From Mesorhizobium sp. B2-7-1 (GTDB taxonomy: Bacteria > Pseudomonadota > Alphaproteobacteria > Rhizobiales > Rhizobiaceae), in NCBI RefSeq assembly GCF_006440735.1, contig NZ_VFUA01000068.1, forward strand, positions 1 to 35,356: a stretch of 35,356 nt of DNA, written 5' to 3'. The notes beneath the pieces were generated by a model. It saw only the letters and a list, made by a program, of their open reading frames with translations. It did not search any database and was not told the origin of the DNA. The translations under genes and the position numbers were made by a program. Within the stretch, counting starts at the first letter, position 1. Every line of letters begins with the position of its first letter. Below, piece after piece: positions 32,289-35,356 of this stretch.

Positions 32289-33092
32289 TCAAGGTGCCCA
32301 TGGCGCAACCCTTGCCCGGAGAATGCGGAATGCCGTGTCGGTGATCAGGCCCAGAAGCCCGATCGCGGCGATCGCCATGAAGATCACGTCGACCTGGAAG
32401 CCGCGCATCGCCTTGAGGCTGATATAGCCAAGGCCGCTTGACGCGGCGACGAGTTCGGCCACGACCAGATAGGTCCAGGCCCAGCCCATGGTGACGCGAA
32501 GCGTGTCGAGGATCGCGGGAAGTGCCGCAGGGAAAATGACGTGCCACACCGCCTCGCTGCGCTTGGTGCCAAGCGTGTAGGAGGCGTTGACCAGATCCCT
32601 GGATACGCTGCGGGCGCAGTCGGAGATCATCACCAGCTGCTGGAAGAACGTGCCGAAGAAGATGACCGCTATGCGCTGCTCGATTCCGATGCCGATCCAC
32701 AGGATGAACAGAGGCACGAAGGAGGTGACGGGCAGATAGCGGATGAAGTTGACCAGTGGCTCCAGGGGCGCCTGCACTGCCCGGTAGGTGCCCATCCACA
32801 GCCCCAGCGGCACCGCGATCACCGACGACACGATGAAGCCCAGGATGACCACCTTGGCGCTTGTCAAAGTGTGGTAGAAAAGGCTGCCGTCGAGCGACAT
32901 GCGATAGGTCGTCTCGAGCACGGTTCCAGGTGTCGGCAGAAACATGTTCGGCACGACGCGCCCATAGGACAGCAAAGCCCAGCCGCCGATCACGACAACC
33001 CACATCGCCAGCGCAAGCGCGGTTGCCGTGCTGGCAGGGATGTTGGCGAATGGGGTCGTCAGGCGCGTCCACGCCGTTCGCCTCTGTGCCAT
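32289..33092 (-). CDS. Taurine/nitrate/sulfonate-type ABC transporter permease
   Basis: The 267-residue inner-membrane protein has about six hydrophobic segments and the binding-protein-dependent transport signature region (ASYTLGTKRSEAVWHVIFPAA) that contacts the ATPase. The ATG at 33092 follows GGAGG by seven bases. It sits between the binding-protein gene, from which it is separated by a terminator-like hairpin, and the ATPase gene. The family imports sulfonates, nitrate, pyrimidine precursors and similar small nitrogen- or sulfur-containing molecules. Confidence 0.9.
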   Translation of the reverse strand: MAQRRTAWTRLTTPFANIPASTATALALAMWVVVIGGWALLSYGRVVPNMFLPTPGTVLETTYRMSLDGSLFYHTLTSAKVVILGFIVSSVIAVPLGLWMGTYRAVQAPLEPLVNFIRYLPVTSFVPLFILWIGIGIEQRIAVIFFGTFFQQLVMISDCARSVSRDLVNASYTLGTKRSEAVWHVIFPAALPAILDTLRVTMGWAWTYLVVAELVAASSGLGYISLKAMRGFQVDVIFMAIAAIGLLGLITDTAFRILRARVAPWAP

Positions 33093-33134
33093 AAGATGGC
33101 CTCCGTAGAATCCAAACGCGAAAACCTGGCTTCA

Positions 33135-33168
33135 AGAAAACGGGGCTGGCCCGAATGGGCCAACCCCG
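33135..33168 (-). terminator. Intrinsic-terminator-like hairpin after the binding-protein gene
   Basis: Read on the minus strand, arms CGGGGTTGGCCC and GGGCCAGCCCCG (33168-33141, one mismatched pair, four-base loop) are followed directly by TTTTCTT. This is a good intrinsic terminator placed between the binding-protein gene and its permease, so partial termination would give more binding protein than membrane parts. Confidence 0.75.
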
Positions 33169-33182
33169 GCAATCCCGAAGGC

Positions 33183-34166
33183 TCACTGTTCCTTGATGAA
33201 ATCGGTGTCGAGGATGGTTTTCGAGTCGATCGTCATCTTGAGCTTGCCGGCCTTGCCCCAGATGTCCTGCGCGAAGTTCACCAGGTCGGCCGCTTCGCTC
33301 TTCTCCGGCGTGCCGAAGAATTCCAGGTTGCGGGCGCGGTCGTAGTAGCGCACGCCCTTGGCGCCGGCGGCGAAATCCTCCGGCTTCTCGAGATAGCCGC
33401 CAATGCCCTTGGCCATGATCTCATAGGCCTTGTCCGGGTTGGTCTTGATGTAGTCGACCGCCTTGTAATAGCCCTTGATGAGAGCCTTCACGTCCTCGGG
33501 GTGCTTCTCGATCAGGTCGCATTTGAGCGCGATCACATCGACGATCAGGCCGGGCGTGGCCGTGGAATCGATCAGCACCTTGCCCTTGCCGCCCTTGCGG
33601 ACTTCGGTGAGATGCGGCTCCCAGGTCACCGCGGCCGGAACCTGGCCGGCGATGAAGGCGGTCGCGGCATCATCGGCGGTCATGTTGGTGATGGTGACGT
33701 CGTCCTCGGTCATGCCTTCCTTTTTCAGGAGCACGTTGAACCAGAATTCGGAAATGGAGCCCTCGTTCAAGGCCACCTGCTGGCCCTTCAGGTCCTTGAG
33801 CGACTTGACGTCGGGCTGCGTGACGACGCCGTCGCCGCCATGGCTGTCGTCGAGCGCCACGACATATTTGAAGCAGAGGTCGTCGGAGCGGTATTTCATC
33901 AGCTCGTCGACGGTGGAGGCGGCGCCGTCGAGGTCGCCGCCGGCGACCGCCGCCATGTAAAGCGCCGATTCCTCGATGACCTTCAGGTCGACGTCGACGC
34001 CGGCTTCCTTGAAGTAGCCGAGGTCACGGGCAAGAAACAGCGGCCCGTAGCCTACCCAGGTCGTCATGCCGAGGCGAATGGCGCCGGCATTGGCGGGAGC
34101 GGCAAGCCCCAGGCCCAGCAGGCCTGCGCTGACCGCGGTCATCAGGCAGTTTCGGAATGTCTTCAT
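33183..34166 (-). CDS. ABC transporter substrate-binding protein (TauA/SsuA/NMT1-like)
   Basis: The 327-residue protein starts with a Sec signal peptide (residues 1-27, MKTFRNCLMTAVSAG to PANA) and continues as a type 2 periplasmic binding protein: RLGMTTWVGYGPLFLARDLGYFKEAGVDV is typical of the NMT1/THI5-like and taurine/nitrate-binding families. I chose the ATG at 34166 because it gives the signal peptide directly; the frame to 34205 adds no meaningful leader. It is the first gene of the importer operon. The ligand is unknown; the nearby amine cluster makes a nitrogen compound plausible but not proven. Confidence 0.9.
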   Translation of the reverse strand: MKTFRNCLMTAVSAGLLGLGLAAPANAGAIRLGMTTWVGYGPLFLARDLGYFKEAGVDVDLKVIEESALYMAAVAGGDLDGAASTVDELMKYRSDDLCFKYVVALDDSHGGDGVVTQPDVKSLKDLKGQQVALNEGSISEFWFNVLLKKEGMTEDDVTITNMTADDAATAFIAGQVPAAVTWEPHLTEVRKGGKGKVLIDSTATPGLIVDVIALKCDLIEKHPEDVKALIKGYYKAVDYIKTNPDKAYEIMAKGIGGYLEKPEDFAAGAKGVRYYDRARNLEFFGTPEKSEAADLVNFAQDIWGKAGKLKMTIDSKTILDTDFIKEQ

Positions 34167-34270
34167 TGTCTTGGTTCCCCATGGCTGTTGCCGGCATCGG
34201 CCCATTCAACGGCCCATGCCAAGCGGCGTTTTGGCAGCCGCTCTCTTGTTATGCGTCGCCTCCCAGGCGA

Positions 34271-34288
34271 GCCTAGCGTGTTCTAGGC
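34271..34288. promoter_or_regulatory. Inverted repeat upstream of the importer operon, possible operator
   Basis: GCCTAG (34271-34276) and CTAGGC (34283-34288) are perfect six-base arms around CGTGTT, about 105 bases upstream of the binding-protein start codon. It resembles the arm composition of the LysR-type sites in this window but with the arms in the opposite order, so it may belong to another regulator. The rest of the 34167-34647 gap shows only the hairpin at 34575-34601. Confidence 0.35.
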
Positions 34289-34574
34289 CCGCAAGAGAGC
34301 ACCCGGGCCGGATCGCAAAAAGAAGTCTTTTTCTGTCCTTTGCTTCGCCGAAACCGAAGCAGCGGGCTGAGCCCGGCTGATGAGCTTGAACGGCGGCGCT
34401 AGGCGACAGCGGTTCCGATAGCGCCGGCAGACGCGCCAACGACCGTGGATGGCGTGCTGATCAAAGGAATCTTGTGGGACGGTTTGCCCAATCGGAGGCG
34501 TTCTCGGGCCACCGGGGAAATCGACGGCAGCGCCAAGATGAATGGCAAATTCAGATGCTTCGAGGAGCCAGCGA

Positions 34575-34601
34575 GGGATGCGGCCTCATCGGCCGCATCC
34601 C
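34575..34601 (-). terminator. Strong hairpin downstream of the Gfa-family gene
   Basis: Perfect 11-bp arms GGGATGCGGCC (34575-34585) and GGCCGCATCCC (34591-34601) enclose a five-base loop. It lies 47 bases beyond the stop of the Gfa-family gene on the minus strand and probably ends that transcript, although no T-run follows on that strand. On the plus strand CGAGATTTT follows. Confidence 0.55.
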
Positions 34602-34647
34602 CGAGATTTTCGGCGCAAACGCCGCGCCCCGCGGCGTGGCACGGCGG

Positions 34648-35217
34648 CTAGGCCGGCAGCGCGCCCGACTTTTTCGCCGTCCAGGTGGCGATGTAGTCCA
34701 TCAGGCCGGGGTTGAGGCAGTCATAGGGCTCGAGCCCGATCGACTTCAGCTGGGCGCGGATGCCGTCCATCCGCTTCGGGTCTACCCCGGATTCGATGAT
34801 CGAGGAGACGAAGGCGGTGAAGCCCGGTGGCGACCAGCCGTCCTCCTCGAAGCGCTCGGGATGGATGAAGGACAGGCCCTTGAAGGGATGGTCGCGCTCG
34901 ACCGGGCCGTACATGTGGACGCCGCAGCCGGTGCAGGCATGGCGCTGGATGAGTGCTGCCGGATCGACCACCTTCAGCTTGTCGCCGTTCTCCGTCACGG
35001 TGACGTCGCCCGTGCCGGCAACGGCCACGACCGAGAACACGGCGCCCTCCGGCTTCCAGCACTTGGTGCAGCCGCAGGCGTGGTTGTGGGCGATCTGGCC
35101 CTTGACCTTCACTTTCACCGGCTTCGAGGTGCAAAGACAGACCAGCGTGCCGCCGGAGAAGGATGCGCTTTCCTTCGGCAAGCCATTGTCGATCGAGTGA
35201 TGCAGTTTTTCGGCCAT
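34648..35217 (-). CDS. gfa: Glutathione-dependent formaldehyde-activating enzyme (Gfa) family protein
   Basis: The 189-residue protein shows the full set of zinc cysteines of Gfa: C27 and C29 (CLC), C48, C50 and C53 (CGCTKC), and C95 and C98 (CTGC). The C-terminal WSPPGFTAFVSSIIESG segment is also typical. Gfa was described as speeding formation of S-hydroxymethylglutathione from formaldehyde and glutathione; its physiological role has been debated. The ATG at 35217 follows GGGAGGAAACAGG. It lies directly downstream of the class III alcohol dehydrogenase gene in the same direction, which is the common arrangement for formaldehyde oxidation. Confidence 0.92.
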   Translation of the reverse strand: MAEKLHHSIDNGLPKESASFSGGTLVCLCTSKPVKVKVKGQIAHNHACGCTKCWKPEGAVFSVVAVAGTGDVTVTENGDKLKVVDPAALIQRHACTGCGVHMYGPVERDHPFKGLSFIHPERFEEDGWSPPGFTAFVSSIIESGVDPKRMDGIRAQLKSIGLEPYDCLNPGLMDYIATWTAKKSGALPA

Positions 35218-35284
35218 TCCTGTTTCCTCCCATGTTGACAAAAAAGGGTCGCCGGCACTCCGGCCTGCGGCCCGTTGGGTTGCT

Positions 35285-35356
35285 TCAGTAAACCACGACG
35301 CTCCTGATCGACTTGCCCTCATGCATGAGGTCGAAACCCTTGTTGATGTCCTCGAG
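35285..35356 (-). CDS. frmA: S-(hydroxymethyl)glutathione dehydrogenase / class III alcohol dehydrogenase, C-terminal end only
   Basis: Only the last 23 residues and the stop lie in the window. They read LEDINKGFDLMHEGKSIRSV and end VVY, the characteristic C-terminus of class III (glutathione-dependent formaldehyde) alcohol dehydrogenases. The enzyme oxidises S-hydroxymethylglutathione to S-formylglutathione. The following Gfa gene, 67 bases downstream, supports the assignment. Confidence 0.85.
   Translation of the reverse strand, partial: LEDINKGFDLMHEGKSIRSVVVY

Noticed and set aside
10761..33142. Shared GAAAACCTGGC near 10774 and 33119
   Set aside because: The identity is only about a dozen bases without extended flanking similarity, so it is probably chance or a remnant too short to interpret.
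31408..33186. 592-codon frame that would fuse extra sequence to the ABC ATPase
   Set aside because: The upstream part lies in another frame of the permease gene, which itself has clear membrane segments and a strong ribosome binding site. It is an accidental extension and not a fusion protein.
1..35356. tRNA or rRNA genes, CRISPR arrays, insertion sequences, phage attachment sites
   Set aside because: I looked for cloverleaf-like ends, regularly spaced direct repeats, transposase motifs and integrases and found none that I could support.

Overview
The window looks like accessory catabolic DNA from a GC-rich alphaproteobacterium of the Rhizobiales, probably Mesorhizobium or a close relative. 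The reasons are the density of sugar and amine uptake and catabolism operons, the gene repertoire, and intergenic two-hairpin palindromic repeats (21185-21281) of a type common in that order. I see no rRNA, tRNA, CRISPR array, transposase or phage gene. Almost every base is assigned to 32 genes, two of them cut by the window edges.

Region 1 (1-6860 and 11940-18972) is a sugar or polyol catabolism regulon. A GntR/HutC-type regulator (420-1190) lies among two ribose-type ABC importers (one cut at base 1, one at 12186-15902), a 2-oxoacid-dehydrogenase-like module (E1 alpha-E1 beta-lipoyl fusion, D-2-hydroxyacid dehydrogenase and a degenerate E2), three short-chain dehydrogenases and an aldose 1-epimerase. 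Five AT-only operator-like sites with the core TTATAAT sit in front of exactly the five transcription units of this set. Four of them lie in the spacer of a recognisable promoter. This makes one local repressor regulon very likely.

Region 2 (5640-11938) is nested inside it. It holds an enolase-superfamily dehydratase transcribed away from an operon of SDR, split transketolase (N and C subunits) and a second dehydratase, plus a LacI-family regulator. A perfect 18-bp palindrome lies between the two divergent promoters and is the obvious LacI operator. No sugar kinase is present, so the role of the transketolase is unexplained.

Region 3 (19074-31097) is a nitrogen-compound catabolism cluster. 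It encodes a trimethylamine-dehydrogenase-like flavoprotein with altered substrate-pocket residues, an ArgE-type deacylase, a LysR regulator, a PuuC-like aldehyde dehydrogenase, a DUF1028 protein, a RidA-family protein, a YUCCA/FMO-like monooxygenase, a YtcJ-type amidohydrolase and a GMC oxidoreductase. Three copies of the motif TTAGG-N5-CCTAA (one with a single change) sit in the two divergent promoter regions and probably bind the LysR protein. The substrate is unknown; an N-methylated or N-acylated plant compound is my best guess.

Region 4 (31408-35356) carries a taurine/nitrate-type ABC importer and then glutathione-dependent formaldehyde genes (a Gfa-family protein and the C-terminus of class III alcohol dehydrogenase). 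These fit as disposal of formaldehyde released by an N-demethylase such as the one in region 3, but that link is inference.

The strongest candidates for something undescribed are: the rearranged 2-oxoacid dehydrogenase, whose lipoyl domain has moved to E1 and whose E2 has lost its catalytic histidine; a pair of overlapping SDR genes that both lack the catalytic tyrosine; the kinase-less split-transketolase/dehydratase operon; and the LysR-controlled amine pathway.
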